From the NCBI GenBank assembly GCA_007922225.1, contig ML679961.1:73326890-73390889 (forward strand): a DNA stretch of 64,000 bases, given 5' to 3'. The stretch comes from Emydura subglobosa. Its lineage: Eukaryota > Chordata > Testudines > Chelidae. This document shows, one piece after another, positions 45,391 through 56,665 of the stretch (within the stretch, counting starts at the first letter, position 1; the number at the start of each line of letters is the position of its first letter). The notes below the pieces were generated by a model. It saw only the letters and a program-made list of their open reading frames with translations. It was not told the DNA's origin and searched no databases. The translations under genes and the position numbers were made by a program.

Positions 45391-46389
45391 GTTTTGCCTT
45401 TCATTTCATTGTGGCCAACATTTCAACCTTAGAATTTAATCAGGAGTGGTCTCTTTTCTGTAGCATTTTTGAGCCATCTTGTAGAATTCTGTAGCAAGTT
45501 TATCATTCTCTATTAAAATCTATGGAATGTTTTTTGATTTTTTTTTACACTATAGTAAAGTTTTTGTTTTCTATTAAATTATATAAGTAATTTCCTAGGG
45601 GATGTGAAAAGATTTTCCTGGCCTCTGCCCGGTTTAATATTACCAGAAGTATTGTGTACATTGCATTTAATTGTATAGCAGGCCATAGTTTATTGCTGGT
45701 TTTGTTTTTTTTTGGTGGGGAGAATAGGTTGAAATAACAAAATTCAGAATCAAATAAGTATCAAGAAGATATAACTTATTGTCTACCTGCTTTGCTCTTA
45801 AATTATAGGTCGTTCAGGTGGGTCAAAGAGGTAATTAACAGTAAATCAAAGATTCCACTTCAGTGTACTCAGTTGGTGTGGAACCTTTTCAGTTGTGTTT
45901 TTGCACCACATGAGGCAATGGCACTAATAAGACAGCTTGGGCTAGATTAATTAACTCTGATGAGTTTTTTTTTTTTTTTCCCTTCATCTTCATCTGACTC
46001 TTTATAGAGGAGCACCATTTAACTCCATGATCTGGAGGCAGGAAGCTTCTCTGCTGAGCTTCAAAATCAAATCAGCTTTAGCTCAGTTTGTGTAATGACC
46101 CCCAGCATGTTTCAGCAGAAAGGTTTGTATCTGCAATCTTCATCAGTGCCACACAGACTTCCGCTACTTGTACTAAAGAAGTAACCCATTAACTGCAGCA
46201 AGTAGTAAGTTGTTTTCTCCTCTGTAGAGCTCCCACTAAAAGGTGATGTGACACACACTGTTCAGGTGTGTTACGTCTGGGCAAATAGTGGGGAAAGTAT
46301 TCACAAAAAAATTTGAAAAATCCAACTCATTATTCCATCCAACCACATTTGTGCACTATTGTGTTTACTTTGTAGCAAAAATATATGAC
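45391..46389. other. unassigned sequence with T-rich tracts
   Basis: T runs at 45539-45546 and 45965-45979. No gene or repeat family recognised. Confidence 0.4.
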
Positions 46390-46500
46390 CATAGTTGTTT
46401 GTTTGGGGAGATTTTTATCTTTGCAAATGCATGCACAACCGTGAGTACTTGCCTCAGAAGTACTCACATGAGTTCATGTTCAGTCATGGAATCAGACACC
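46390..46500. repeat. palindromic repeat with 10-bp perfect hairpin
   Basis: 'gtgagtactt' (46441-46450) and 'aagtactcac' (46458-46467) pair perfectly around 'gcctcag', followed by 'atgagttcatg'. The 'gtgagtact..actcacatgagt' form is typical of a dispersed sauropsid palindromic element, here decayed. Confidence 0.5.
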
Positions 46501-46789
46501 ATACTAGGTGATTGTTGACCAGTCACACAGATCATGTTGTGAATACCTAACACTCAATATCATACTTACTCTGAACAGTGGTGAAAAGCCCATAAGCCTG
46601 ATTATGGTTTGTATATTAGAAATAATGAATAACATGCATACTTGGCTGCTCATATCAGTGTTGCATGTAATCACCAGTATCCCAGTGTACCAGACACCAA
46701 CATCGGGCACAGTGCCTGTTGGGAAATCTTCGCAATGTGTTACAGGATAGAAATTCTTCTCTCAGCGGTCTTGCTATTAGGTACGCTCA
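46501..46789. other. unassigned sequence
   Basis: Nothing recognised. Confidence 0.35.
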
Positions 46790-47149
46790 CTAAGTGGGCA
46801 GTCAGAAAAAAGTGAGGGGGATGGAGGGACTTCTGGTTCCTGTGATCCCAGGGAACTGGAGTTTAAAACAGTGACCACAGTGGTCACTGTCGCAGGGAAT
46901 GGGACATTTTGGAATAGCAGCTGGTGGACTGTTAGAGTTGACACAGGCCATGCAGTGTCTGCACGCACACTGTATCAATCGTAGTAGTACGACCATGGCT
47001 TCAAAGTGTTGGAGGAGGTGGTTTTACTGAGTTGGTGTAACAGGGAGCTTACATCAGCAGACAAATTTAAGGGTAGACACATGCACACATAGGTCAATGA
47101 AAGATGGCTTATGCTGACCTAACTTTATAGACTAGACCAGGCCTAACTC
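46790..47149. mobile_element. MITE sharing its end with the 11676 element
   Basis: The right end 'ctaactttatagactagacc' reversed gives 'ggtctagtctataaagtta', matching the 'ggcctggtctacattagg' start of the element at 11676. Interior blocks include 'gtgaccacagtggtcactgt' (a perfect palindromic core), 'ggacattttggaatagcagc', 'agagttgacacaggccatgc', 'ggtgtaacagggagcttaca'. The left terminus is not recognisable, so it is probably 5'-truncated. ORFs on the minus strand here (46777-46996) are inside the element. Confidence 0.7.
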
Positions 47150-48589
47150 CCTTATGCTCCTTTAAGAATTCCAGCCAAAACCATATTTATATTACTAAAA
47201 TATTTGCATAGCCACTGAGCAGCTACATGAACTTTATATCACATGCATCTTCACCCCATTCCTCCCCTACAGCTTGTTACACCCATTCATTGCATCACAC
47301 GTACAAAAAGATTGCAATTTCTTAGGCGCAAGAACCACATCTTGTTACTTGTGCTGTCAACTGTTTAGCACACATTATAGCAATGATTAATATCTTATAT
47401 ACGAGGAGTAAATACACAGGGATGCCTGAAACAAGCAATCACATGGAGCACCAATGTGGAAGGGATACTCTGCAGTAGGTTCCAGTATGTGGTGCATCTA
47501 TTCCTTTCATCCACACCTCCATAATTCCCCATAGACACTGTGCATGTCTCCAACCAAGGATCTAAATACATTTAATCACATGGAGGCCATGATTTAGGTC
47601 TCCTTCCATGTACAGGCAAGCTAATGGGATTATTAACATCTCTGCCTGGCCAATGTGAAAAGAAGAGAATGAACATCTATTAGCATTCAGTTCTTCTGAA
47701 GTAAAGCAAAAAACTAAGCTTTCATTCTGTTAATGAAATCCCCTGCTACTAAAAATCCTCCCCACACTGATCTCATAAAAGATGTTACCTGTTTTCATTT
47801 GTGGCATCAGCATTATAGTTCACCTTCTGATAGTGCATATGTGCTAGTGCCTATTTGGAGGGAACAATTAAAACCATTTATACATAAAATAGGAATTAAT
47901 TTAGAATGTATGTGTAGTTTTCACGTCTTTTTAAGGCCTTGCTGAAATTCGTGCATTGCAAGAATTTTTATTATTACTATATATTCACTCAAGCAATCTG
48001 TGAGAGAAAAGACATTCCTGGCTCTATTTAACAAGGAGCAGGAGGAACCAGAATATGGCATTATCAGAAGTTTTGCAGAGCTCCATTAGAAGTTCAACAT
48101 GCCTTTTGCAAGCCTCAAGGCCCTTCCGCACACTATTTAAGAGAAAAGCAGGTTGAATAATGGAAACATTTATTTGTGAATAGTTTATTCAATGGTTGGG
48201 GGGAGGGGGGGGATGTCAAATAAAATTTTCACCCAATATTATTTAATCATCCAAAAAGGTGCTCAAATAATGGAAACATGCATTAATGCATATTCCCACC
48301 CTACTCAACCCTTGCAGGCACATATGTATCCCCTAAGAGTTAAACACCACCAATGCTTAGAAACTATAGTTAGAAACACTAACCATAGATACAGTTGAAG
48401 GGAGAAACAGATGAGATTATAAGGGGGGGAAAAAAAGGGACAAAGAATGGTTTATTTGGACAAGTGCCATTTTCCTGTCCAGAAAGCCTAGAACTCTACC
48501 CTTCTAAATAAATGAGTCATTTTCCCTCTGTTAAAATGTTGTGAATTACACCATAAACTATAGCAAATCATGCTTTTAAATATGATTTT
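47150..48589. other. unassigned sequence
   Basis: No gene or repeat recognised. A G6-A-G8 tract lies at 48198-48212 and a G8A7-type tract at 48423-48437. Confidence 0.4.
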
Positions 48590-48790
48590 TGACAATAAAT
48601 TGCAGGCCTTCAATCAACCCTAGGTTAATTTTTGAGCTACAGTCTCTTGGCAAAATGCTTTTGTAGTTTCCAGATTTTGCAACCCGCTGCTTTGAGTAAC
48701 AGGAAAAATTCTATTAGCTCACACTTGCCTTTGTATGAATAAGAAAGGAATCAAAACATCAAAGATTGTGGTTACCAATTTTTAATACAG
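48590..48790. other. candidate conserved non-coding element
   Basis: No repeat match. Includes 'tttgtatgaataagaaagga' and 'aacatcaaagattgtggtta' (TCF/LEF- and SOX-like), with 'ccaattttta'. Inferred from look only. Confidence 0.3.
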
Positions 48791-49289
48791 CCCTGATATT
48801 TTCGCACACTTTGTTCTAACTCGTTTGATGTGCCGTCAGACCCTATTAAGATCAAACGTTCGAGATAATGGAAGACTATGATCTTCTCCAGTATGTATTG
48901 TTAACTCATGTTTAAAATGAATCTGCAACTTTAAACAAGAATAGAGGTTTCTGTACATCAGATAAGAAAATGTGATATTGGTAAGGTGTATGGCATTGCC
49001 TGGGGGAAATTATGGCAGGCAGCAGCTCAAGAGAAACATGAGGAAGAAGCAATTATCATTTCTGTTGTGGAATCTCCTTAATCCTTAATCATTCTCTTCA
49101 TAAATGGTCCATCAATTACCCTTAAGTAAAGTGACTACGGAAATGGGAAATAGAATCAGTCCATTTCATTTCAGTGCCTCTAAACAACTGAAAAAATGTG
49201 ACATCTGCTTGTGACAACTAAACTGTGTAATTGCTTTGGTATTTGGTAGAGGTCATTGGTGGCTAGAAAAGCAGACTTGTTTTTAGGAC
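48791..49289. other. unassigned sequence
   Basis: No recognised feature; passes into CR1 near 49290. Confidence 0.4.
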
Positions 49290-51615
49290 CTTTGAATATG
49301 ATGATTGCTCAGAGCTCCAGTATGAAACTGGAGAAAAGCCTATTGAGACTCTCTGGGTTATGTTTAAAGGCAAGAGCAACAAGGGTGATGTTGTGGTGGG
49401 CATCTGTTATAGATCACCAGACCAAGAGGATGAGGTAGACATCCTTCAGACAACAAGGGGAAGTTTCCAGATCACAGGACCTGGGTTTTCATGGGGCACT
49501 TCAATCACCCTGATATCTGCTGGGAGAGCAACACAGCAGAGCACAAACAATCCAGGAAGTTTCTGGAGAGTGTTGCGGACAACTTCCTGTGCAAGTGCTG
49601 GAGGAACCTACTAGGAGCTGTACTCCTCTTGACCTGCTGCTCACAAACAGGGAATATTTGGTAGGGGAAATAGAAGTGGGTGATAACCTGGCCAGCAGTG
49701 ACCATGAGATGGTCGAGTTCAGGATCAGAAGAAAAGGAAGAAAGGAGAACAGCAGAATACGGACCCTGGACTTCAGAAAAGCAGACTTTGACTCCCTCAG
49801 GGAGCTGATGATGGGCAGGACCCCTGGGAGGCTAAAATGAGGGGGAAAGGAGTCCAAGAGAGCTGGCCATATTTCAAAGAAACCTTATTGATGGTGCAGG
49901 AACAAACCATCCCGATGTGGAGAAAGAACAGCAAATATGGCAGACGACCAGCTTGGATTAACAAAGAAGTCTTTGGTTAGGTTAAACACAAAAAGGAAGC
50001 TTATAAGAAGTGGAAGCTTTGTCAGAAGACTAGGGAGGAATATAAATATACCGCTCGAGCATGCAGGAGTGAAATCAGGAAGCCCAAATCACAATTGGGG
50101 TTACAGCTAGCAAGAAACATGAAGGGTAACAAGAAGGGTTTCTACAGGTATGTTAGTAACAAGCAGAAGGTCAGGAAAAGTGTTGGCCCCTTACAGAATG
50201 GAGGAGACAGACAATGTGGAAAAAGCTGAAGTACCCAGTGCTTTTTTTTTTTTTTGCCTCTGGCTTCAAAGATAAGGACAGCTCCCAGACTACTGCACTG
50301 GGCAGCACAGAATGGGGAGGAGCTGAGCAGTCCTCAGTGCTGAAAGAACAGGTTTAGGACTATTTAGAAAGGCTGGACATGCACAAGTCCATGGGGCTGG
50401 ATGCAGTGTATCTGAGGGTGCTGAGGGAGTTGGCTGATGTGCTTGCAGAGCCATTGGCCATTATCTTTGAAAACTCATGGCAACTGGGGGAGGTCCCGGA
50501 TGATTGGGAAAAGGCAAATATAGCGCCCATCTTCAAAAAAGGGAAGGAGGAGGATCCAGGGAACTACAGACCGGTCAGCCTCACCTCAATCCCCGGAAAA
50601 ATCATGGAGCAGAATCCCTTTTGAGGCACTTGGAAGAGAGGAAGATGATCAGGAACAGTCAGCATGGATTCACCAGGGGCAAGTCATGTCTGAACAACCT
50701 GATTGTCCTCTATGATAGGAATCACTCTGTGGATGTGGGGAAAGCTGTGGAAGTGATATACCTTGACTTTTGATACAGTATTCTTATCAGCAAGTTAAAG
50801 AAGTATGGGTTGAATGAATGGACTATAAGATGGAGAGAAAGCTGGCTAGATCATCAGGTTCAACACGTATTAATCAACTGCTCGATGTCTAGTTGGCAGC
50901 TGGTAAAAAGCAGAGTGCCCCAGGGGTCAGTTCTGGGGCCAGTTTTGTTCCACATCTTCATTAATAATCTGGAGGATGGGGTGGATTGCGCCCCCAGCAA
51001 GTCTGCAGATAACACTAATCTGTGGGGAGTGGTAGATATGCTGGAGGGCAGGGACAGGATACCAAGTGATTATTCCCCTCTATTTGGCACTGGTGAGGCC
51101 TCATCTGGAGTACAGTGTCAGGTTTTGGACCCCCCACTACAGAAAGGAAGTGGACAAATTGGAAAAAAATCCAGCGGAGGGCAAAAAAAATGATTAAGTG
51201 GCTGGAGCACATGATTTATGGGATTGTTTAGTCTGCAGACGAGAAGAGTGAGGGGGGGATTTGATAGCAGCCTTTAACTACCTGAAAGGGCGTTCTAGGG
51301 AGGATGGAACTAGGCTGTTCTCAGTGATAGTAGATGACAGAACTAGGAGCAATAGTCTTAAGTTGCAGTGTGGGAGGTCTAGGTTGGATATTAGGATAAA
51401 CTTTTTCACTAGGAGGGTGGTGAAGCACTGGAATGAGTTACCTAGGGAGAGTTACCTAGGTAGTGGAATCTCCATCCTTACAGGTTTTTAAGGTGCAGCT
51501 TGACAAAGCCCTGGATGGGATGATGTATTTGCACTTGGTCTGGCTTTGAACAGGAGGTTGGACTAGATGACCTCCTGAGGTCCATTCCAACCCTAATCTT
51601 CTATGATTCTATGAG
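49290..51615 (+). mobile_element. longest CR1 LINE in the window, plus strand
   Basis: About 2.3 kb from the distal endonuclease domain of ORF2 to the 3' end ('ggaggttggactagatgacc', 'ccattccaaccctaatcttc', 'tatgattctatga'). Order seen: endonuclease, linker, RT, then an internal jump near 51065 from the RT palm straight to the C-terminal region, then C-terminus and 3' UTR. Compared with CR1 copies that keep this region (44555-44940), roughly 450 bp are missing. It is 5'-truncated and broken by several shifts. Confidence 0.97.
49300..51491 (+). pseudogene. CR1 ORF2 pseudogene: endonuclease + reverse transcriptase + C-terminus
   Basis: Endonuclease remnants: MFKGKSNKGDVVVGICYRSP (49360 on), then a 'DICWESNT'-type segment in another frame near 49510 and RTLDFRKADFDSLREL (49760). 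The frame 49589-49840 has [20 protein letters not shown] and SSDHEMVEFRIRRKGRKENS, the conserved SDH catalytic triplet. RT: KSMGLDAVYLRVLRELADVL, WEKANIAPIFKKGKEEDPGN and YRPVSLTSIPGKIMEQ (50379-50624), HGFTRGKSCLNNLIVLYDRN in a second frame, VPQGSVLGPVLFHIFINNLE (50810-51193). The active-site FADD is changed to SADN at 51001-51012, losing the second aspartate. A T14 run (50242-50255) lies where the frame normally has a shorter T tract, so slippage shifted the frame. The last piece (51261-51491) holds [20 protein letters not shown]. Confidence 0.93.
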
Positions 51616-51639
51616 TACTGTTCCTGAGTTTATCATTTA

Positions 51640-51760
51640 CTCACTAAGCAACTTTGGCAAGCTAAGTGAGTCATTAGGGGAGTGAAGAATGGAATTCAAA
51701 TGTCCTGATTCTGAATTTCCTGCTCTAACTTCTCCTTGCTCAGGAGATAGTTCCAAATAC
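51640..51760 (-). repeat. MIR-type SINE fragment, minus strand
   Basis: 'ggaattcaaatgtcctgatt', 'ctgaatttcctgctctaact' parallels the reverse complement of the MIR head/core ('gaacccaggtctcctgac ... tgctcta'). It is immediately 3' of the CR1. Confidence 0.5.
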
Positions 51761-52273
51761 CAGGGTCAAACACCAGGGCCTTTATGACCTCATCTCCTAT
51801 TTACAGCACCCATAAACCTCCCTTTGCTGATTCTAGTGACACAAGTTCAGCAATCATTTCAAAGCACTATGGAATAGGACCATGGAGGTATGCAGGATAA
51901 TTTTGTGGATCAATCTGTGTTCTGAAGACCAATAATTTTGAAAACCACTGCATTAGAGAAGACTTTATCCCAAACACAATGAACTGAATACCAGTTAGGT
52001 ATTAAGGTGCCTATAACATCAGAGGTTAATTAACATTTATATTTAATAAATAAGAACATTAAACTTGAATTAATAGCAAAATAGAGAGGAAAAAATAACA
52101 GCAACAACAAAAAACTCCCAGCAATGAGCACTATTGGGCAAAGAAAAGGACAATGGACACTATCTTTTAAAAATGTATTTTCATCTGCTCCCAATTGTGT
52201 TTAATCAGCATATGGATTAAAAGAAGATATGACTGGACCATGTGAATGAGAGGCTGTTTTAGTGAATACGTGG
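51761..52273. other. unassigned AT-rich sequence
   Basis: Nothing recognised. Confidence 0.4.
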
Positions 52274-52350
52274 AGCTAAATCCTCTGCCAGTGTAATCTG
52301 GCATAGATCCATTGACTTCAGTGGAGCTCCATCCATCTACACAATCTGAG
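52274..52350. repeat. fragment of the 'ttgacttcaatgg'-type palindromic family
   Basis: 'gccagtgtaatctggcatag', 'atccattgacttcagtggag', 'ctacacaatctgagg' follow the family layout seen at 6770. Confidence 0.5.
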
Positions 52351-53279
52351 GTTTTGTCTCAGGAGCTGTATCTTTGACAGTAACTATGACTACAGCAATG
52401 TCACGACTTGCACAGTTGTTGTTCATACCACAAAGAATTCAACCTGCATCCATAGCCCCAACAACAGTACTTGTGTTGCTTCTTCGATACAGGGCACAAG
52501 GGGTCTGATAACTCCTATTCTGCTTCAATTGAATTCAATGGGAAATTCTCATTGAGATAAGGAGCAGACATGACCCCAAACAGTGTAATCCTAGGTGGAG
52601 ACTGGGAAGGGGGGAGGAAGTATATCATGTTTAAATTTGTTCTTTCCTGCATTCTGAGGGACTCAGGGTGAGATTATCCCATTTGGGAAGAAACAGGAAA
52701 GTTTGAACCCATGGAGTTTCAAGTTACCTATCCCATGGGGTTTGGTCCACTGTGGAATAGATAGAGTGGCATGACCTCAAATGGCCAGGGAATCATGGAG
52801 TCTTCCGTGAGATCACCCTACAAATTCACACAGCTGAGGAGAGAAAGGAGGGATAGTTTACTCCATGGACCCTGAGACCAACCAGCACAGGTCCCTCTGA
52901 AATTTGTGTCCAGATCCACACTGCCCATCCTCAGATACCTGGGGCAGTGGGGAAGATTTCTTACTTTTCTATCACAGATAGTTCCATGATGGAGTCAGCA
53001 TTGCTTCTTTGCAAGTTTTGAGAGAGGCGATCCAAGACCCCACAGATCCCTAAAGTATAGAGGGAGTTTGCAATGGCTTCAGGAGGAGGAGATTAGTGCA
53101 GTTTTCCCAAAACCCTAAATCATTTTAGAAATATCAGCTACTACTGCCTGTGCATTTCCTGTGCAATGATATGTGCCTAAATTATGTCTCTCAGTCCACA
53201 TTACTTTCTTCTTTTACCTCTCAGTAAAACAGGAAGATAAAGACGAGGAGTAAAGGGTGATCAGATTCAGTATAGCAAG
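52351..53279. other. unassigned sequence
   Basis: Another trace of the family ('cttcaattgaattcaatggg') at 52523-52542. Otherwise nothing recognised. Confidence 0.4.
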
Positions 53280-53629
53280 CACCTTTCTCACTCTTAAATG
53301 CTGTTTGTTTAATTTCATTTTGAAAAATGAAGCCGTTGTGAGTGTGAGCGATCTTGGCAAGGAAAAAAAAAGCCCCCCAAACCTTTAAAAATCTATGCTT
53401 TTTGCTGCTGTGTAATTTTCAAATGACTAAGCAATTTGCCCTGTGTTTGAAGGGAGGTGGGGGAATAAATCGCAACTGAACTGACAACTTGGACACCAAA
53501 CTGCAAGGAAATGCAATTTTTAAAGGGAAGATTTAGTATCCCTTTGGAGAAAATAATGAGGTTTCAGATTAGAAATGCTTGACAAACCCTTAATTAAAGT
53601 GAAAGGTGCATTGCTATGCTTCTCCAATA
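53280..53629. other. candidate conserved non-coding element
   Basis: Sequence without repeat match. It has long balanced single-copy-looking words such as 'gctgctgtgtaattttcaaa', 'aataaatcgcaactgaactg' and 'cttaattaaagtgaaaggtg'. Directly abuts the hairpin at 53631. Inference. Confidence 0.35.
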
Positions 53630-53630
53630 C

Positions 53631-53666
53631 CTTAGGGAGAGACCATTAAGACGGTCTCTCCCTAAG
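53631..53666. other. perfect 14-bp hairpin with 8-base loop
   Basis: Arms 'cttagggagagacc' (53631-53644) and 'ggtctctccctaag' (53653-53666) are exact reverse complements around 'attaagac'. Pairing stops abruptly at both ends. No second copy was noticed in the window. It could be a structured RNA element, a protein-binding palindrome or a recent small inverted duplication. Confidence 0.9.
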
Positions 53667-54659
53667 TGAAGGATACTGCGGTCTTGCAGTTTTCAGTGAT
53701 GGGCTTCAGCTAATGGTGGCATCCAGAGGCCAGAGAACTTTGCGATCTTAGACAGTCTTAAACGGTTAGAGCCAAACATTGCTATGATTGCAGTCCCTTG
53801 TTCTTTTGGCTGCCTAGAGAGAGGACTTTAAAATCCCCAGTATTTCTCATTCCACAGGTGCTATAGAGTCACTCATTTTCAGTATAGGATGATACAGGAG
53901 TTACTGCAGGTACCTGAAGGGGTGAATATTGAATTTTAAAGGTGCCCCCTAAATGACAGCTGACTTCTTACACTGTTTACTTCTTCATTTGTAAGAAGAG
54001 AGAAGATAGCTAATGGATAAACACTTCTCAAGAAATCCATCATCTTCTGGTTTACGATGATAGATGTCAGAGGCTAGCTAGTCCATATCTTTGTAGATTC
54101 TGAGGGATAGATTGGGTACCAACATGTATATGTTACTATTGCTCCCATCAAGTAATGGAATTGTGCTCTCACCACCTTGAATAGTTAGTTTGCTGTTTAT
54201 TTTAAGCTGAGCAGCATTATGTTTGCTCAGCACTTTCATGGGAGACATCCAAGGAAAAAACAGTGGGTTGCAAGAAGTGAATTTGATGATTCAATAGGAG
54301 AGAGTCTTTCCCTTTCCGCTAGTCCTGGCGATAGTACTCCAGCACTGTGCGACTGGAGATACTAATTTTGGAATGAGATGTAAATGAAATGTCCTCTCCA
54401 CTTGTGGTCATTAAAGCTTCTACTGCACTTTCCACAGTGGTAGGGCTGTTAATGTTATTGCCTTGGCTGAATTTCAAAAGATAATTACATTGTATCTCCC
54501 TAATTTCCCTTTGGAGTTTGAATTTACCATGGTATTCTTCATGTCTTCCTGACACATTGTGGTGCATTGTAAAACAGGTTCTGTGTTTCTCCCCAGAATA
54601 GCTGCATTTCAGTGAAGAATAGGGTGTCCCTGGTACAATATGTATGTTGTTTGTCAGTG
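53667..54659. other. unassigned sequence
   Basis: The minus-strand ORF at 54319-54567 (82 codons) has no recognised domain. No repeat recognised. Confidence 0.4.
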
Positions 54660-54730
54660 TATTTTATAAAGCCCACAGGGATCCTTCAGGATGAAAAATG
54701 CTATATAAATGTAAGCTATTATTATCTATT
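54660..54730 (+). repeat. MIR/L2-type 3' tail, plus strand
   Basis: 'tccttcaggatgaaaaatgc', 'tatataaatgtaagctatta' and a TTATTATC end resemble the '...aaagcgctatataaatgcaa..tattatt' tail of MIR/L2 families. Confidence 0.65.
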
Positions 54731-55229
54731 AGTCAATTTAAAGCTGCCTAAACCCCTGTACACCAGACATAAGCCATTATAAAGGCAGTAGATAAAGACC
54801 TCTCTTAATTCATCATAGTGCATGTGTGTCATATATTATTTTGCAGCTGCCATTGCAAAGAGGCATCTCATGGTAATAAACAGTGGGAGGAAGAGGGTTA
54901 CTTATTATTTGAGAAAAAATACTTTTAAAAATTTATTTTTACGAACTAAAAATAAATGCAGCCTTCTGATGTGTTGTACCTCTTCCAGCATTTTAGCAAT
55001 CTGAATGCAGATCTCATTAATTAAACACAATTAAAACAGAAGTGTTTATATCATCTTTAACAGTAGCAGCCTATTTTTATAAAGGTTGTTTCATATTAGT
55101 AATCTGTTATCTAAACTTCTCAGTATTAATTAAGGATGGGTGAACCCAGTGCAGAAAATAATAAGGGACCCAAACCTCAGCCGCTGTAAGACTTCTCACT
55201 TAGAGTCCCATAGGATCAATTTTCCAACT
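54731..55229. other. unassigned AT-rich sequence
   Basis: No recognised feature. Confidence 0.4.
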
Positions 55230-56162
55230 GGTCCTATTTCACAACTACACACAGCCATTAGCTGAACTGGTAAGATGAGATGGACTCAAATGCCAGCATC
55301 AAGATACAGGTGACACACAGCTATACTTACCCTTCACCACATATGACCATACCACAACTACCAAAATGACCCAGTATTTGGATGAGGTCCACTCATGGGT
55401 GAAGAACAGCTGATTGAAGCTGAACCCAAGCAATACAGAGATTACACTGGTAAGCAGAGGAAGAATTGGAAGGGTTTGCAGCCATGATGCAGTCTTCTTT
55501 GCTTGAAGATTCACACTCACAACTGGTCAATTCAGTCTTTAACTTAGGAGTATGTCTAGATTCCTCGCCGACTCTAAACAAATAGCACTTTCTAACATCT
55601 CTGCTTGGCTACAAGACTCTGTCCCATATTGGTGGATGATGACCTGGCCTCAGTTATTCGCACCTTCATCATCTCTCAGCTGGACTACAGCAATGTGATA
55701 TACCTGAGCCTGAAACCATCAGACCTTAGGAAACTCCAACTAGTGCAGAACAGTGCAACATAACTCCTCAGCAACACATACTATTATGAGCACATCAGAT
55801 CTTTTTTGTAAATTGGCTTCACGTAGACTACTGAGTCAAGTACCAGGTCTTGGCACCTATTTTCAAAGCACTCAATGGCCTGGGCCCAAAATAAATTGTG
55901 TCAGGCTCTGGCATGACTACTCCTCTTCTTGAGCACAATAGATCTTTCTACCACAAGGGTGAATCTCATCTGTACACGACACAGAGTTTTCTCAGGGGCT
56001 GGTCCAAGACTGTGAAAGGAACTCCCAGAAGAATTAAGGACTGTTACAAACGTCAATACCTTCTGCTCCAAGTGCAAGGCACATGTCTTCAGTCTTGCCT
56101 TTTCTGACATAAACACATAGCAGCATGTACATAAAAACAAACAAACAAACCAATAAATAAAT
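55230..56162 (+). mobile_element. L2-like LINE, plus strand, 3' part
   Basis: From the RT palm ('gatacaggtgacacacagct' at 55303-55322, equivalent to the YADDTQLY codons) through the C-terminal region to an (AAAC)n(AAAT)n tail (56133-56162). It differs from the CR1 copies in both its motif wording and its tail. Highly diverged. Confidence 0.8.
55279..56110 (+). pseudogene. L2-like ORF2 remnant
   Basis: In the frame of 55303 the palm motif reads D-T-G-D-T-Q-L-Y where the family has Y-A-D-D-T-Q-L-Y, so the first aspartate pair is damaged. Further on are remnants of a KLKLN/'WTA'-type segment (about 55380-55440), then 'VIRTFIISQLDYSNVIYLSL', 'KPSDLRKLQLVQNSAT' (about 55645-55765), which is the L2 'SRLDYCNALL..LP...L..LQ.VQNAAARL' block, and 'FKALNGLAP'-like 'FSKHSMAWAQ' near 55862-55895 in another frame. 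Stops (for example after NSAT) and shifts are frequent. Source element: autonomous LINE 2; this copy is dead. Confidence 0.75.
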
Positions 56163-56454
56163 CAAAACCACCAAAGCAAAACACTCCACTAGACCCGCAA
56201 TTCTCCACTGGGGAGAGGATTAGAGACAGAACAAACTACATGTGACATATTTTAATCACATCACTTAATGCACTACTGGAAGGTGCTCAAAGCTACAGTG
56301 ATGAGGATAGCATAAGAACTTATATAAAATAGAATAGATTACAGTATGTTTTCTAATACTTTCACCAAAGTAAATTTAAATATCATTAGAGAATGGGCTT
56401 CTAGAACTTCACTTAGAAGATAATTTGACAGTCTAATATGGATTAAATATGTTC
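56163..56454. other. unassigned sequence
   Basis: Nothing recognised. Confidence 0.4.
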
Positions 56455-56665
56455 TTGTAGGAGTGAGAATCAGTAGACATAGGTTTTATTCCTATCTTTG
56501 TCACTGACTCCAAGTCATTGTAATCTATCTCTGCCTCAGTTTCTCCAGATATAAAATATTGATAATATTACTTTCTTCCTTTACAAGGGCATTCTAAGGT
56601 TATCTTAAAGTCTGTTATCTCATTAAGATCCTCTGGTCAAGGGTACTATGGACTGCAAATAATTA
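56455..56665 (+). repeat. MIR-type SINE, plus strand
   Basis: 'agtagacataggttttattc', 'ctatctttgtcactgactcc', 'aagtcattgtaatctatctc', 'tgcctcagtttctccagata' follow the MIR core and 3' half. Confidence 0.85.

Noticed and set aside
46777..46996. Overlapping minus-strand ORFs as genes
   Set aside because: They lie in and beside the MITE at 46790-47149.
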